Numbered from the stretch's first letter, positions 1 to 8,588 are shown. The stretch: 64,000 nt of DNA from Nitrospira sp. (GCA_029194725.1 JARFXQ010000004.1:62001-126000), one strand, 5' to 3'. Notes: a model not told the origin generated them from the sequence alone. Numbers and translations are program-made.

Positions 1-2
1 CG

Positions 3-929
3 AGCGGAACCGAGATCAGGGACAGTGTGTCGGCAGTACCAGTCTTCGCGGAGCGCCGGTTGGTCGTCGTGAAGGGGACGGAGAAACTGACCGTTCGAGA
101 AAGCGACCTGCTGCTCGATTATGTGGAAAAACCTGTGGAATCCACGACGCTGGTGTTCGTGAGCTCCAAATTGGACGGTCGGTTGAAATTCTCTCAGGCT
201 CTGACCAGAGCGGCAATCGTAGTCGATTGTTCACCCCTCCGCGACGCGCAGCTGCCTGCTTGGATCGTCAATGAAGCGAAACGGGTCGGGCTTCGTTTGG
301 ATGATGCGGCAGCCCAGGTACTGCAAGAGGTCTGTGGTGGATCACTGTATAGCGTGCGGCGCGAATTGGAGAAGCTGGCCTCGTATGTACCGGGCAATCG
401 CTCTGTCACCGTTGACGACGTCCACCTGCTGCGCGGCACGGATCCGGGGGCCTCAGTGTTTGATTTGACCCTCGCCATCGCAGAGGGTCGTCCGGGGCGA
501 GTCCTTTCCATCCTGGCGCGTAACCTTGAAGCAGGAGAGGCTCCGCTTCGGATCCTCGGTTCTCTCGCATGGCAGTATCGACGCCTCTGGAAAGTCAAAG
601 AGTCGCTGACCAACGGTGGCCGTGAAGGAGAGGCAGCCAGGAGCTTGCGTATGGAGCCCTGGAAAGTCCGCGCTTTCCTCGATCGGTTTTCTGAGTCACA
701 TCTTCAAGGGGCGCTGCGCCTGTTTCTCGACACCGATGGGAGACTCAAGGGTGGAAGCGGGAGTCGTCCCAGAATCGTGCTGGAGCGTCTGTTGTTGAAG
801 CTCTGTGAGGACACCGCAGGCCGACGCGTTGAGCCGTCTCTCCATCCTGCGGACTCACCGAAGAAGGTTCCTTCGCGAGTCCTGTCGAACGTGCGAACGA
901 TTAAGAGCCGGAACCGGACAGGGCGTTGA
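3..929 (+). CDS. holA: DNA polymerase III delta subunit (5' partial)
   Basis: Delta subunit of the clamp loader, which opens the beta sliding clamp and loads it on primed DNA. The frame is open from the window edge, so the N-terminus lies outside; the GTG at 27 sits inside the family's conserved 'lplFAERRLVVVKG' strand and is not the true start. Visible segments fit HolA: the first-domain end (FAERR), the ATPase-like lid region (GSLYSVRRELEKLA), and the C-terminal collar domain with 'PLRILGSLAWQYRRLWKV'. The last 29 bp overlap the convergent end of rpsT. holA beside rpsT is a common arrangement. Family assignment is from recognition of these blocks. Confidence 0.88.
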   Translation, partial: SGTEIRDSVSAVPVFAERRLVVVKGTEKLTVRESDLLLDYVEKPVESTTLVFVSSKLDGRLKFSQALTRAAIVVDCSPLRDAQLPAWIVNEAKRVGLRLDDAAAQVLQEVCGGSLYSVRRELEKLASYVPGNRSVTVDDVHLLRGTDPGASVFDLTLAIAEGRPGRVLSILARNLEAGEAPLRILGSLAWQYRRLWKVKESLTNGGREGEAARSLRMEPWKVRAFLDRFSESHLQGALRLFLDTDGRLKGGSGSRPRIVLERLLLKLCEDTAGRRVEPSLHPADSPKKVPSRVLSNVRTIKSRNRTGR

Positions 930-1179
930 CGCGAATGGCCAAACGTGAAATCCGTCGGGATGCGGTGTTGCGATGAAGGATGCCTTTCGAAACAGCTTTC
1001 CCGATCGCCGAGGTCGCTTCTCGGAAGCTGGCCCTGGCCTCATCTGCGTTCTTCTCCGATGCGGCGGACTGAACCTTCTTGATAAGCGTCTTGACCATGT
1101 TGACGGTGGCCCGATTCCGCTCATGTCGCCGCTCGGCTTGACGGGCGTGTCGAATCGTTGATTTATGAGACTGAGGCAT
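901..1179 (-). CDS. rpsT: 30S ribosomal protein S20
   Basis: Primary 16S rRNA-binding protein of the small subunit. 92 residues, very rich in Arg, Lys and Ala, beginning MPQSHKSTIRHARQAER, the usual S20 opening, followed by the long helical 'RNRATVNMVKTLIKKV' block. A good ribosome binding site (GGAGTG) lies just upstream of the ATG and a sigma70-like promoter lies further upstream on the same strand. The 3' end overlaps holA convergently. Confidence 0.95.
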   Translation of the reverse strand: MPQSHKSTIRHARQAERRHERNRATVNMVKTLIKKVQSAASEKNADEARASFREATSAIGKAVSKGILHRNTASRRISRLAIRVNALSGSGS

Positions 1180-1210
1180 CGATCACTCCTAATGGTTAAA
1201 GAGGTTGAGT

Positions 1211-1238
1211 AGTATCATAGGGTGTCGCCGATCGTCAA
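1211..1238 (-). promoter_or_regulatory. Putative sigma70 promoter of rpsT
   Basis: Read on the minus strand, TTGACG (1238-1233) and GATACT (1216-1211) are separated by 16 bp and lie about 30 bp before the rpsT start. The -35 is 5 of 6 and the -10 is 4 of 6 to consensus. Position and spacing are seen; activity is inferred. Confidence 0.45.
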
Positions 1239-1268
1239 GGATCGGCCTGAAGAAGGAGTAAGGGCACA

Positions 1269-1979
1269 GTGAAGATCGTTGCACAAGACCGACTTATTTT
1301 CGCATTGGACGTCCCTTCAGCGGCAGAAGCAGATCGACTCTTGGACCAACTTCAGGGACATATCGCTTTCGTGAAGGTGGGTCTTGAGCTATACACTGCG
1401 GCAGGCCCGGCCATGGTCCAACGGATTGTGGCGCGGGGCATGCGGGTGTTTCTTGACTTGAAGTTTCTTGATATCGAAGAGACGGTTCGTCGTGCGACGG
1501 CACGGGTCGCGTCGATGGGCGTGGATTTCTTGACCGTTCATGCGAACCGCAAGGCGCTCACAGCTGCCGCGCAGGGGCGAGAAGGGTCATCGCTCAAACT
1601 GTTGGCCGTAACTGTGCTGACGAACTTCGACAGCAACGATCTTCGCGAAATGGGCATACAACGAACGGTGCAAGATCTTGTCATAGCCCGAGCGTTGCTG
1701 GCTTCAGAGGTCGGCTGTGACGGCGTGGTGGCATCCGGTGAAGAAGCAGCAGCCATCCGCCAGAAAATCGGTCCGCGTTTTGAGATTGTCACGCCGGGGG
1801 TCCGGCCGACAGGCAAAGCGGTCGACGATCATGCCAGAGCGACGACTCCGACCCAAACGATCGCGTCTGGTGCCGATTATCTCGTGATCGGCCGACCCAT
1901 TCGTGATGCAGCAGATCCACCAGCAACCGTGGCCGCCATTCTTGCCGAGATGCAGGCTGCCTTTGATGCAAGGCAGTAA
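1269..1979 (+). CDS. pyrF: Orotidine 5'-phosphate decarboxylase
   Basis: Last step of de novo UMP synthesis, OMP to UMP plus CO2. 236 residues, normal bacterial length. The TIM-barrel signatures are present: 'IFALDVPS' at strand 1, the catalytic DxKxxD region as 'FLDLKFLDIEET' near residues 60-72, and 'TPGVRP' plus 'DYLVIGRPI' for phosphate binding near the C-terminus. The start is GTG with AAGGAG 10 bp upstream. Divergent from rpsT; a tRNA follows. Confidence 0.95.
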   Translation: MKIVAQDRLIFALDVPSAAEADRLLDQLQGHIAFVKVGLELYTAAGPAMVQRIVARGMRVFLDLKFLDIEETVRRATARVASMGVDFLTVHANRKALTAAAQGREGSSLKLLAVTVLTNFDSNDLREMGIQRTVQDLVIARALLASEVGCDGVVASGEEAAAIRQKIGPRFEIVTPGVRPTGKAVDDHARATTPTQTIASGADYLVIGRPIRDAADPPATVAAILAEMQAAFDARQ

Positions 1980-2041
1980 GGCCTGTCGGTTGCGAGGGCA
2001 ATCCGTGCTTTGTTAATATCATCCCTCCTCAAACCCCTTGT

Positions 2042-2119
2042 GGTGGGTGTAGCTCAGCTGGTTAGAGCGCCGGATTGTGGATCCGGAGGTCGCGGGTTCG
2101 AAACCCGTCATCCACCCCA
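2042..2119 (+). tRNA. tRNA-His (GTG anticodon)
   Basis: Full cloverleaf readable by eye. The acceptor stem GTGGGTG (2043-2049) pairs with CATCCAC (2109-2115) with one G-T pair. The anticodon arm CCGGATTGTGGATCCGG carries GTG, and the T arm has GGTTCGAAACC. The base before the stem is G (2042) opposite discriminator C (2116), the extra G-1 pair that is the histidine tRNA hallmark. The 3' CCA (2117-2119) is encoded. Confidence 0.97.
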
Positions 2120-2177
2120 TATCCCTTCATCGTAACCCCTTGTGGCATAAATTCATCTGATGATATTGGTCCGATCA

Positions 2178-2480
2178 AAGTTGGTGCCGGTTGCGCCGAG
2201 GTTGCAGAATCCGGCTGTAGTGCTCTTTCGTCTCATGGGAAAGGCACGATCTAGGGAGGCGCAGGCTCAGGCCCGCGCGGTCCTGTAGATGAGGGCTGTC
2301 GTGGCCACGCGCTTTAATCCCGTCATTCGGGCATTTTATCACCGGCTCTGGCAGGCGAGGAAGGCCAAGAAGGTGGCGCTGACGACATGCATGCGGAAAC
2401 GGCTGGTCATCTTGAACGCGATGCTCAAACATCGGATGCTGTGGCGTCATGGGATAGAAACGGCGTGGGCGGCGGCATAG
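2178..2480 (+). pseudogene. IS110-family transposase C-terminal remnant
   Basis: The frame ending at 2480 reads 'VATRFNPVIRAFY' and 'KKVALTTCMRKRLVILNAML', which match the conserved C-terminal part of IS110/IS116-type DEDD transposases (usual form LYMAALVATRFNPVIRAFY...KKVALTACMRKLL). The Tyr codon expected before Met is a TAG stop at 2286-2288, and the weakly matching upstream part (about 2178-2285) lacks the RNase-H-like catalytic domain. Only about 100 residues of a usual ~340 remain, so it cannot be active. It sits just 3' of the tRNA-His. Confidence 0.65.
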
Positions 2481-2669
2481 CAGGGCACGGACTCGACGGA
2501 GATCGTCGTTCCTCGACCAATTGTGTGCAGCAATTTTTCACGGGTGAATCACAAAAACACCCAGGTTGGCTCTTGACAGCCAAGACAGTAGCTGATCCCA
2601 ATTCTTCAATTCTATGACCGCCTCTTCGGCAGGGGACACGCCCATATTTCCGATGGCAGAGCCTGAGGA

Positions 2670-2915
2670 TTGATCCTTAACGAAGTCTTTGGTACGTTCC
2701 TGGCCAGGCCAAGAGGCATCTTACAGTTCCTATTCCTTCCTGAGTGGCTGATCCACGTCACAAGCTATTCCGGCTATCCGAAGGCCGCGCCGGTCTGGGC
2801 AGAGATCAGGATCGTGCTCGCGAAGCGGAAGATCCTGCCGCTGCCGGCGAGTCTCGTGCCGAGGCAGGATCCGGAGTTGGATCGCGAACGGGCGACGCCT
2901 GCACGGGGCAAATAG
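2670..2915 (+). pseudogene. Possible carboxymuconolactone decarboxylase-like scrap
   Basis: The frame contains 'EWLIHVTSYSGYPKAAPVW', which resembles the AhpD/CMD-family segment 'ELVIHLsyYaGwPkA'. There is no CxxC active site and no upstream domain; the tail is Arg/Pro rich. If the resemblance is right this is a degraded fragment next to the transposase remnant. It could also be a short unrelated ORF; about 80 residues give little to judge. Confidence 0.3.
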
Positions 2916-2946
2916 AACCACAGACCGAGAGGAACCTGACCCGCAG

Positions 2947-3678
2947 ATGACCGCCCACACCGAACCGCTCGAGCATGAACTCGTCTCGAACCCCCGCCAC
3001 TACCGCTACTACGACCTCGTCATGGTGGGCTTCGTGACGGTACTGTTCTGCTCGAACCTGATCGGGCCGGGCAAGACCTGCATCCTTTTCGGCCTGACCT
3101 TCGGTGCCGGGAACCTCTTTTTCCCGATCTCCTACATTTTCGGCGACGTGCTGACCGAGGTCTATGGCTACGCGCGTACGCGCAAAGTCATCTGGGCTGG
3201 CTTCATCTCGATGATCTTCGCGACCATCATGGGGCTCTTTGTGATCCACATGCCGGGGGATCCGGAGGAGCCCTTCAATGCCGTGATCCAGCCTGCCCTG
3301 GAGGTCGTCTTCGGGAGCACAGGGCGGATCGTCGTCGCGTCGATGGTCGCCTACTGGTGCGGTGACTTCGTGAACAGCTATGTCATGGCGAAGATGAAGG
3401 TCTGGACCAAGGGGCGTCATCTCTGGACCCGCACGATCGGCTCGACCGCTGTCGGCCAGCTCGTCGACAGCGCCCTCTTCTATCCGATTGCCTTCCTCGG
3501 GAGCTGGCAGCCCGGGACGATGATGAAGGTCATCTCCTTCAACTGGGCGTTCAAGGTCTCCGTCGAGATCGTCTTCACGCCGGTGACCTACGCGATCGTC
3601 GGCTGGCTGAAGCGCCAGGAGAACGAGGACTGGTACGATAGGCATACGGACTTCACGCCGTTCTCGTTGAAGGGCTGA
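2947..3678 (+). CDS. yhhQ: Queuosine precursor transporter (YhhQ/VUT family)
   Basis: Inner-membrane protein of the DUF165/VUT family, which takes up queuosine precursors (preQ0/preQ1) for tRNA modification. 243 residues with about six hydrophobic segments; family marks are 'NLFFPISYIFGDVLTEVYGYARTR' (residues about 56-79, split here only for reference), 'YWCGDFVNSYVMAKMK' and 'GQLVDSALFY'. The gene is visibly richer in C/G at third positions (GTC, CTC, ATC) than its neighbours and is bracketed by an IS110-type remnant and a REP-transposase remnant, which suggests acquisition by transfer. Start ATG at 2947; no clear strong ribosome binding site. Confidence 0.88.
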   Translation: MTAHTEPLEHELVSNPRHYRYYDLVMVGFVTVLFCSNLIGPGKTCILFGLTFGAGNLFFPISYIFGDVLTEVYGYARTRKVIWAGFISMIFATIMGLFVIHMPGDPEEPFNAVIQPALEVVFGSTGRIVVASMVAYWCGDFVNSYVMAKMKVWTKGRHLWTRTIGSTAVGQLVDSALFYPIAFLGSWQPGTMMKVISFNWAFKVSVEIVFTPVTYAIVGWLKRQENEDWYDRHTDFTPFSLKG

Positions 3679-3705
3679 GCCGGCGAAGTGCCAGGCGACT
3701 GCACT

Positions 3706-3777
3706 GCGCGATCCCATGCCGCGGGCGAGGACATGATAAAACCCGCTAGCGAAAACGAGTCGTGGCTTGCGGGCCAT
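3706..3777 (-). pseudogene. REP-associated tyrosine transposase N-terminal scrap
   Basis: Minus-strand ATG at 3777 followed by MARKPRLVFASGFYHVLARG, an almost exact copy of the N-terminus of Y1-type REP-associated transposases (usual MARKPRxxxPGxxYHVxxRG). After about 22 residues the resemblance stops and the frame runs antisense through yhhQ, so the HUH and Tyr catalytic motifs are missing. A truncated transposase start left at a recombination junction. Confidence 0.6.
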
Positions 3778-3976
3778 GGAGGAGACCGAATCGGGTGGAG
3801 GTTGAATAAGTCAATACGCGTTTCTGACCCCAATTCAGCAAGTCATTTATAGATTCTTACCGGGCGCGACCCATGCCAGGCGAGCACTCCCCTGGTGGGT
3901 GGGACGAAGCATTCCGATTGCTCAATGACCTTCGAAACCCACTGCTATGGCACCAACGGTATAACTGAAGCGGTTC

Positions 3977-6790
3977 TCATTGGCTGTCCGGCTCGCCACA
4001 GTGACGCAAAATATGAGCGCGGGCGGCATCGCGTAGTATCACCGCTGCGGCAAAGGCGTCGAGAGCGTCCGCAACAGGCAGCAAGGGAGCACCGAACGTG
4101 ATTGTGATCGCGCCACGCCGTGGCCACCATTGGCCCTCCCGCAGAATGGAACGGGTGCCGCAGATCGCCACCGGCACAACCGGGATGCCCGTGTTGGCTG
4201 CCACAACAAAGGCCCCCATCCGAAATGGCATCAACCCGGGCGAACGGGTAAACGTGCCCTCGGGGAAGAAAACCAACGCACGTCCGGCGCGTAGCTCGAC
4301 TTCCAGCCTCCGAGCATCCTGCACACCCTCGTGTGCTGCGAAGCGCTCAACGAACTCCGTGCCCAAGCGCCGGAGATAGACGCGCGGAATGAATTGCTCA
4401 AGCAATTCGCGCTTGGCGACGAAACCAAGCGGTTCCGGCAGCGCTGCCATCAGGGCCATACCGTCGAGGTAGCTCGTGTGATTGACCACCAGCACACAAG
4501 GCATACCGGGCGGCACATGCTCCAGTCCGCTCACCGTGACTGGCGTTCCGGTCAGCCACATTAGTAGCCGCGCACCGACCCGGCCGACGGCCCAAGCCCA
4601 AGAAGGGCGCGGGGTGCAGATGGTAATCAGCCAAACAACTGGCGCCACGAGGCAGAATACCAACCAGGCCCAAGCCGCGAACCCCCCATCCGCTGCCCTT
4701 GTCGCCCAACGTTGCAATTGGGGAATCAATGCACCAGCGGTGAGACTGGCTATCTGCCACCACCCGGCACGCCTGTGCTCGCCGGCCAATCCCGACTCGA
4801 ACAGGGCTCGCGTGGCGGCGCGGCGCAACTTCCCGCTGGAGGTCTTGAGTATGGTACGGGGCGGTACAAGCACAACTTGGTCGGCAGGCTCGCCCAGTAT
4901 CTCGACGACTGCGCTGTTGATCGCCTCGCGCAGGTGCTGTCGTTCGCGCTGGCCTCGCTCGCGGGTTTCGGCGAGGACCACCAGCCGCTCAGTGCCCGAG
5001 GCTGGGTCAGGGCTGCCGAAGACGACAACGCAGCCCTTCCTCACCCCCGGTATCTCGCCAACCGCCTCCTCCACTTCGTGGGGATAGATGTTGCGCCCGC
5101 CCCGAATGACGATGTCCTTGACCCGCCCCGTGAGAAACACTTCACCGGCTGCGATGTAGCCACGGTCACCGCTGTCAAGCCAGCCTCTACGGAACAGCTG
5201 TGACGTGGCCTGGGGATTGTTGAAATAGCCGCGTGTGGCCGACTCCCCCCTGAACTCCAGGCGGCCCTCTTGCCGCTCACCCAGCTCATTACCGGATGCA
5301 TCCACGATCCGCAATTCGTGGCCGGGCAACGGCCGCCCGCAGGAGACAAAACACAGCGAAGAGGCATCGTCGGGAGCAGCGGGCACAGCGCTGCCGGTAC
5401 GCGTGAAGGATTCTCGCTGGACACGATCGACGAGGGGGCCGCGGCCGGACGGCGGAAATGCAAGTCCCACGGAACACTCGGCCAGCCCGTATACCGGCGT
5501 GAGCGCCTCGGAGTGGAAGCCGTACTGAGCGAAACGCCTTCCAAAACGCGTCAGTGTCTCCGGCAAGACCGTTTCCGCGCCGTTGAATGCCAGTCTCCAC
5601 GAACTGAGATCAAGTCCGACCAGCTCCCCGTCGCCGATCTTCTTGACACACAGTTCATAGGCAAAGTTGGGTGCCGCCGAGAGTGTCCCGCGGTAAGTAT
5701 GGACCGCCTGCAGCCAGCGGACAGGCCTGGCGAGGAAGGCAAGAGGCGACATGACTACCAGTGGAATACCGAAGTAGAGAGTACCCAGCCAAGCTCCGAT
5801 CAGTCCCATATCGTGGTAGAGAGGCAGCCAGCTTACGAAAACATCGTCAGGGCGGAGGCCGATCGCCTGTCCCATGGCACGGATGTTGGCAAGCAAATTG
5901 GCATGGGTAAGCACCACGCCCTTGGGATCGCCCGTGCTGCCGGAGGTGTACTGAATAAAGGCCACATCCTGCGCTACCACCGGCACCCGATTCAGGGGCT
6001 CTTGTGACTGCAGCAGTTCCTGCGCACTCACCACCTGACCCAGTGAAGGCACATGAACCCGCAGCAGCCATGCCGCGGCCCGCGCTTCCGGAATCGTAAC
6101 CAGCAGCACTGCTTGCGCGTTGCACAAGATGCCGACATGGCGGCGGACGTGTTCTTCCACTTGGGCCAAATGTGCAGGTGGATAAATGGGCACAGGAATG
6201 CCGCCGGCAAGCAGGATGCCCAAATAGACAGAGAAATACTCCGGACAGGTCGGCAACATGATGGCCACTGATTGTCCCGTCTCAAGCCCACGTTGTTGCA
6301 AACCTGCGGCTACCCGTTCAGATGCCTCCGCCAGATCGCGACAGGAGATGGGCTGTTCGCCACTTTCGCTGATATGGATGACCTGGATGCGGTCTGGCTG
6401 TCGGCACAGATGCCAGTCGATCACTTCGAGCAAGGTGGTGGCAGCGAGAGCTTCGCCTTGCGCAGATTCTAACGTTGGCACAGATTGGATCGGCGCACGA
6501 CGTGCCGATCCGCGAGTCCCCCTCTGCAGAGCTTCGAGCAGGTCGCGGGGAGTTTCGGCGCGAACCAGGGTGTCCTCCGGCAGATCAACGCCGAACGTAC
6601 GATGTATGCGTAACATCAGTTCCACCCGCGCTAAGCTATCGAGGCCGAGATCGCGATCCAGTGAGCTGTCCAGGGTGATAGGCCGGGCAGGGCCGGTTTG
6701 CCGGTGAAGTTCGGTGAACAGCGTGCGAACAATGTCGAGAAGCTCCGACGCAGATTCGCGATCCGACTCTGTTTCAACTTGCCCGTGCAA
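3977..6790 (-). CDS. Fused acyl carrier / fatty acyl-AMP ligase / 1-acyl-glycerol-phosphate-type acyltransferase
   Basis: 937 residues with three modules. Residues about 10-90: acyl carrier domain with the phosphopantetheine site 'LGLDSLARVEL' (Ser52). Residues about 120-665: acyl-adenylate-forming enzyme with 'YTSGSTGDPKG' (281-291), 'YGLAECS' (about 434), 'SGDRGY' (540-545) and the late lysine in 'KTSSGKLRR' (Lys654); the layout is that of fatty acyl-AMP ligases. Residues about 700-937: hydrophobic helices then a PlsC domain with 'NHTSYLDG' (770-777, HX4D) and 'FFPEGTF' (841-847). The likely job is to activate a fatty acid, load it on its own carrier and transfer it to a hydroxyl acceptor at the membrane. 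Monocistronic; acceptor unknown. Confidence 0.88.
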   Translation of the reverse strand: MHGQVETESDRESASELLDIVRTLFTELHRQTGPARPITLDSSLDRDLGLDSLARVELMLRIHRTFGVDLPEDTLVRAETPRDLLEALQRGTRGSARRAPIQSVPTLESAQGEALAATTLLEVIDWHLCRQPDRIQVIHISESGEQPISCRDLAEASERVAAGLQQRGLETGQSVAIMLPTCPEYFSVYLGILLAGGIPVPIYPPAHLAQVEEHVRRHVGILCNAQAVLLVTIPEARAAAWLLRVHVPSLGQVVSAQELLQSQEPLNRVPVVAQDVAFIQYTSGSTGDPKGVVLTHANLLANIRAMGQAIGLRPDDVFVSWLPLYHDMGLIGAWLGTLYFGIPLVVMSPLAFLARPVRWLQAVHTYRGTLSAAPNFAYELCVKKIGDGELVGLDLSSWRLAFNGAETVLPETLTRFGRRFAQYGFHSEALTPVYGLAECSVGLAFPPSGRGPLVDRVQRESFTRTGSAVPAAPDDASSLCFVSCGRPLPGHELRIVDASGNELGERQEGRLEFRGESATRGYFNNPQATSQLFRRGWLDSGDRGYIAAGEVFLTGRVKDIVIRGGRNIYPHEVEEAVGEIPGVRKGCVVVFGSPDPASGTERLVVLAETRERGQRERQHLREAINSAVVEILGEPADQVVLVPPRTILKTSSGKLRRAATRALFESGLAGEHRRAGWWQIASLTAGALIPQLQRWATRAADGGFAAWAWLVFCLVAPVVWLITICTPRPSWAWAVGRVGARLLMWLTGTPVTVSGLEHVPPGMPCVLVVNHTSYLDGMALMAALPEPLGFVAKRELLEQFIPRVYLRRLGTEFVERFAAHEGVQDARRLEVELRAGRALVFFPEGTFTRSPGLMPFRMGAFVVAANTGIPVVPVAICGTRSILREGQWWPRRGAITITFGAPLLPVADALDAFAAAVILRDAARAHILRHCGEPDSQ

Positions 6791-7129
6791 TGTCTTGAAG
6801 ACCTCTCTCCCGATGAATAGAATCTGTGGCGCTTCAAGTTGGGGGTATATGCTCGGTATAAAGATCGAGAATGTGTTCCGCGAAATGTATCTCGATCGCG
6901 TAACGCTTCAGTTTGAAAGTGGGCCTGACAAGGTCGCTAGCGATGGTCCAAGGCTCCTAGAGACCATTACTGGTTGAATGGAATAGAGATCAGGGCGGTT
7001 CATCGACGAATCCCGAGTCTACAGCACCTGCGCGTACGGGACCCACGGCCCGAATGAATTGTCATGCCAGTCGTCGCCTCATACGTTATGAGCGTCAGGT
7101 TTCTGCTCTTTGGGGATTTTGTAGCGTAA
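6791..7129. other. Intergenic, no gene seen
   Basis: About 340 bp between the start of the acyl-AMP ligase fusion and the stop of the DnaJ-like gene. It should hold the promoter of the ligase gene, but no box stands out. Short ORFs here show no ribosome binding site and no family resemblance. Confidence 0.5.
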
Positions 7130-7660
7130 CTACGCCCGCTGCAGCTTCCTCAATTCCTGCAAGAGCTCCCGTTCGCGATCCGAAAGATCGGTCGGAGTCC
7201 GCACTTCCATCACCACAAAGAGATCGCCCTTTCCCTTCTCTCCTACCTTCGGCATGCCTTTTCCACCCAATCGAAGCGCCGTAGCTCCTGGCCTCATGCG
7301 CCGGTCAAAGAGATCTCCGAAAATCCCCGACAAATCACCAAAGCGGCCCCCGAAGAAATCTCCGAATTGGAAATCCCGCATGAGGTCGTCGGCCGACCAC
7401 CGTTCGCTTACGCCGGCGTGGCCTGTCGTATCATATTCTTTTCGCTTCGTATCGTCGGAAAGCACGGCATAGGCCTCCGCGAGCTCGCGGAACTTCTCAG
7501 CCGCGCCGGGGGCCTTGCTCTTATCCGGATGGTATTGCAGCGCCATCTGGCGGTAGGCATGCTTGATCTCATCGCGGGTCGCAGTTCGACCGATCCCGAG
7601 TACTTCATAGTAGTCTCTCTTGCTATCAAGGGCGGACACTGTCGGGGCTTCCTTATTCAC
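7130..7660 (-). CDS. Short DnaJ-type J-domain protein
   Basis: J-domain co-chaperone that would stimulate an Hsp70 ATPase. Residues about 15-85 are a complete J domain, '[17 protein letters not shown]' with the HPD tripeptide in 'YHPDKSK'. A Gly/Phe-rich linker follows ([20 protein letters not shown]). The protein then ends with a short piece resembling the last strands of the DnaJ C-terminal domain ([21 protein letters not shown]). The cysteine zinc fingers and most of the peptide-binding domains are absent, so at 176 residues it is about half a normal CbpA/DnaJ. It may be natural or a deletion derivative. It forms a stress-gene group with hsp20 just downstream. Confidence 0.85.
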   Translation of the reverse strand: MNKEAPTVSALDSKRDYYEVLGIGRTATRDEIKHAYRQMALQYHPDKSKAPGAAEKFRELAEAYAVLSDDTKRKEYDTTGHAGVSERWSADDLMRDFQFGDFFGGRFGDLSGIFGDLFDRRMRPGATALRLGGKGMPKVGEKGKGDLFVVMEVRTPTDLSDRERELLQELRKLQRA

Positions 7661-7720
7661 TTACCCAATACACCACGGTAAACAGCCGAGGCTGGCTATG
7701 CGCTCTATCTTATTAGGGCA

Positions 7721-7957
7721 TTAGTACTTCGAGACGTTGGAGAGGGGGCCATCCAGATCATGGACCAGGAGGACCCGCTCAGCCTGGCTACAGGCGGTGA
7801 GGATGACCTTCGCCTCAGGGTTGACTGCCGGGAATGACGGCATTTCCTCGCTCGCGATCCTGGGTATCGGAGGTTGGCAGAGCGTCAAACTGAATACCCC
7901 GACGATCATACCGCACAACCCGATCGTGAATCGAAGGCTCATGCGCTCTATCCACAC
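7721..7957 (-). CDS. Small exported hypothetical protein
   Basis: 78 residues (73 if the second ATG at 7942 is used). The N-terminus has a basic residue then a hydrophobic run (IGLCGMIVGVFSLTLC), a signal peptide or, less well, a lipobox. The mature part of about 45 residues has no motif I recognise. It starts 7 bp after the hsp20 stop on the same strand, so the two may be cotranscribed. Function unknown. Confidence 0.45.
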   Translation of the reverse strand: MWIERMSLRFTIGLCGMIVGVFSLTLCQPPIPRIASEEMPSFPAVNPEAKVILTACSQAERVLLVHDLDGPLSNVSKY

Positions 7958-7964
7958 ATAGCGC

Positions 7965-8468
7965 CTAATCGATCTTCACCGCGATGGATTTCTTCTTCGC
8001 TTCCTCCGTCTTCCCCATCCGGATTTCCAACACGCCCTCCTTGAAGGACGCCTTGATTTCATCGCTCTTCACTTCACAGGGCAAGGCGACGGTCCGCAAG
8101 AACGACCCGTATGATCGCTCTCGACGATAATAGTCGTCCTCTTTCACCTCTTTGTCCTCTTTCTTTTCGCCTTTGATCGTCAAATTCTCCCCCGCGAGGC
8201 TCACTTCGACGTCTTCCTTTTTCATCCCGGGAAGCTCGGCCTTGACTACCACGGAGTCTTTTTCTTCATACACATCGAGCGACGGCATTCGGATCGACAT
8301 CGGGCGGATGGGCAACCAACGGTCCCGGCCGAAGAGACTGGGAAACGGGCGCCGCCAAAAGTCGTCCATGAAGCGCTCCATCCAATGTTCGAATTCCTCG
8401 GCGCGCGATACGATCTCCCTCGGTTTCTTCGTGGCGACGGCCTTCTCTTCTTCACCTGCTTTTGCCAT
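7965..8468 (-). CDS. Hsp20 / alpha-crystallin small heat shock protein
   Basis: ATP-independent holdase. 167 residues from the ATG at 8468, preferred over the longer frame because AGGAGG lies 6 bp upstream. The alpha-crystallin domain spans about residues 55-155 with 'VVKAELPGMKKEDVEV' and the family signature 'ASFKEGVLEIRMGK'. The N-terminal arm is charged and contains 'HWMERFMDDFW' and 'PFPSLFGRD'. A C-terminal IxI-like end (SIAVKID) is present. A palindrome lies about 100 bp upstream. Groups with the J-domain gene. Confidence 0.95.
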   Translation of the reverse strand: MAKAGEEEKAVATKKPREIVSRAEEFEHWMERFMDDFWRRPFPSLFGRDRWLPIRPMSIRMPSLDVYEEKDSVVVKAELPGMKKEDVEVSLAGENLTIKGEKKEDKEVKEDDYYRRERSYGSFLRTVALPCEVKSDEIKASFKEGVLEIRMGKTEEAKKKSIAVKID

Positions 8469-8562
8469 GGCACTCCTCCTTGTTGGGTGATGGTTTGGGT
8501 GTTCTCTATTCACGGCGCGGGTGTCATACTGTGGTCTTCATGGGCAAACCTCCAAGCTGCTT

Positions 8563-8588
8563 GCATGTGTATCGTCTAGCACACATGC
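8563..8588. promoter_or_regulatory. Perfect 8-bp inverted repeat upstream of hsp20
   Basis: GCATGTGT (8563-8570) and ACACATGC (8581-8588) are a perfect inverted repeat with a 10-bp centre, about 95 bp before the hsp20 start. It is not a CIRCE element (no TTAGCACTC). It could be an operator or a hairpin in the hsp20 leader; its role is unproven. Confidence 0.4.

Noticed and set aside
2806-3777. A 323-codon open frame on the minus strand
   Set aside because: Only the first 20 or so residues match a transposase; the rest is antisense to the clear membrane-protein gene yhhQ and has the skewed composition of a shadow frame.
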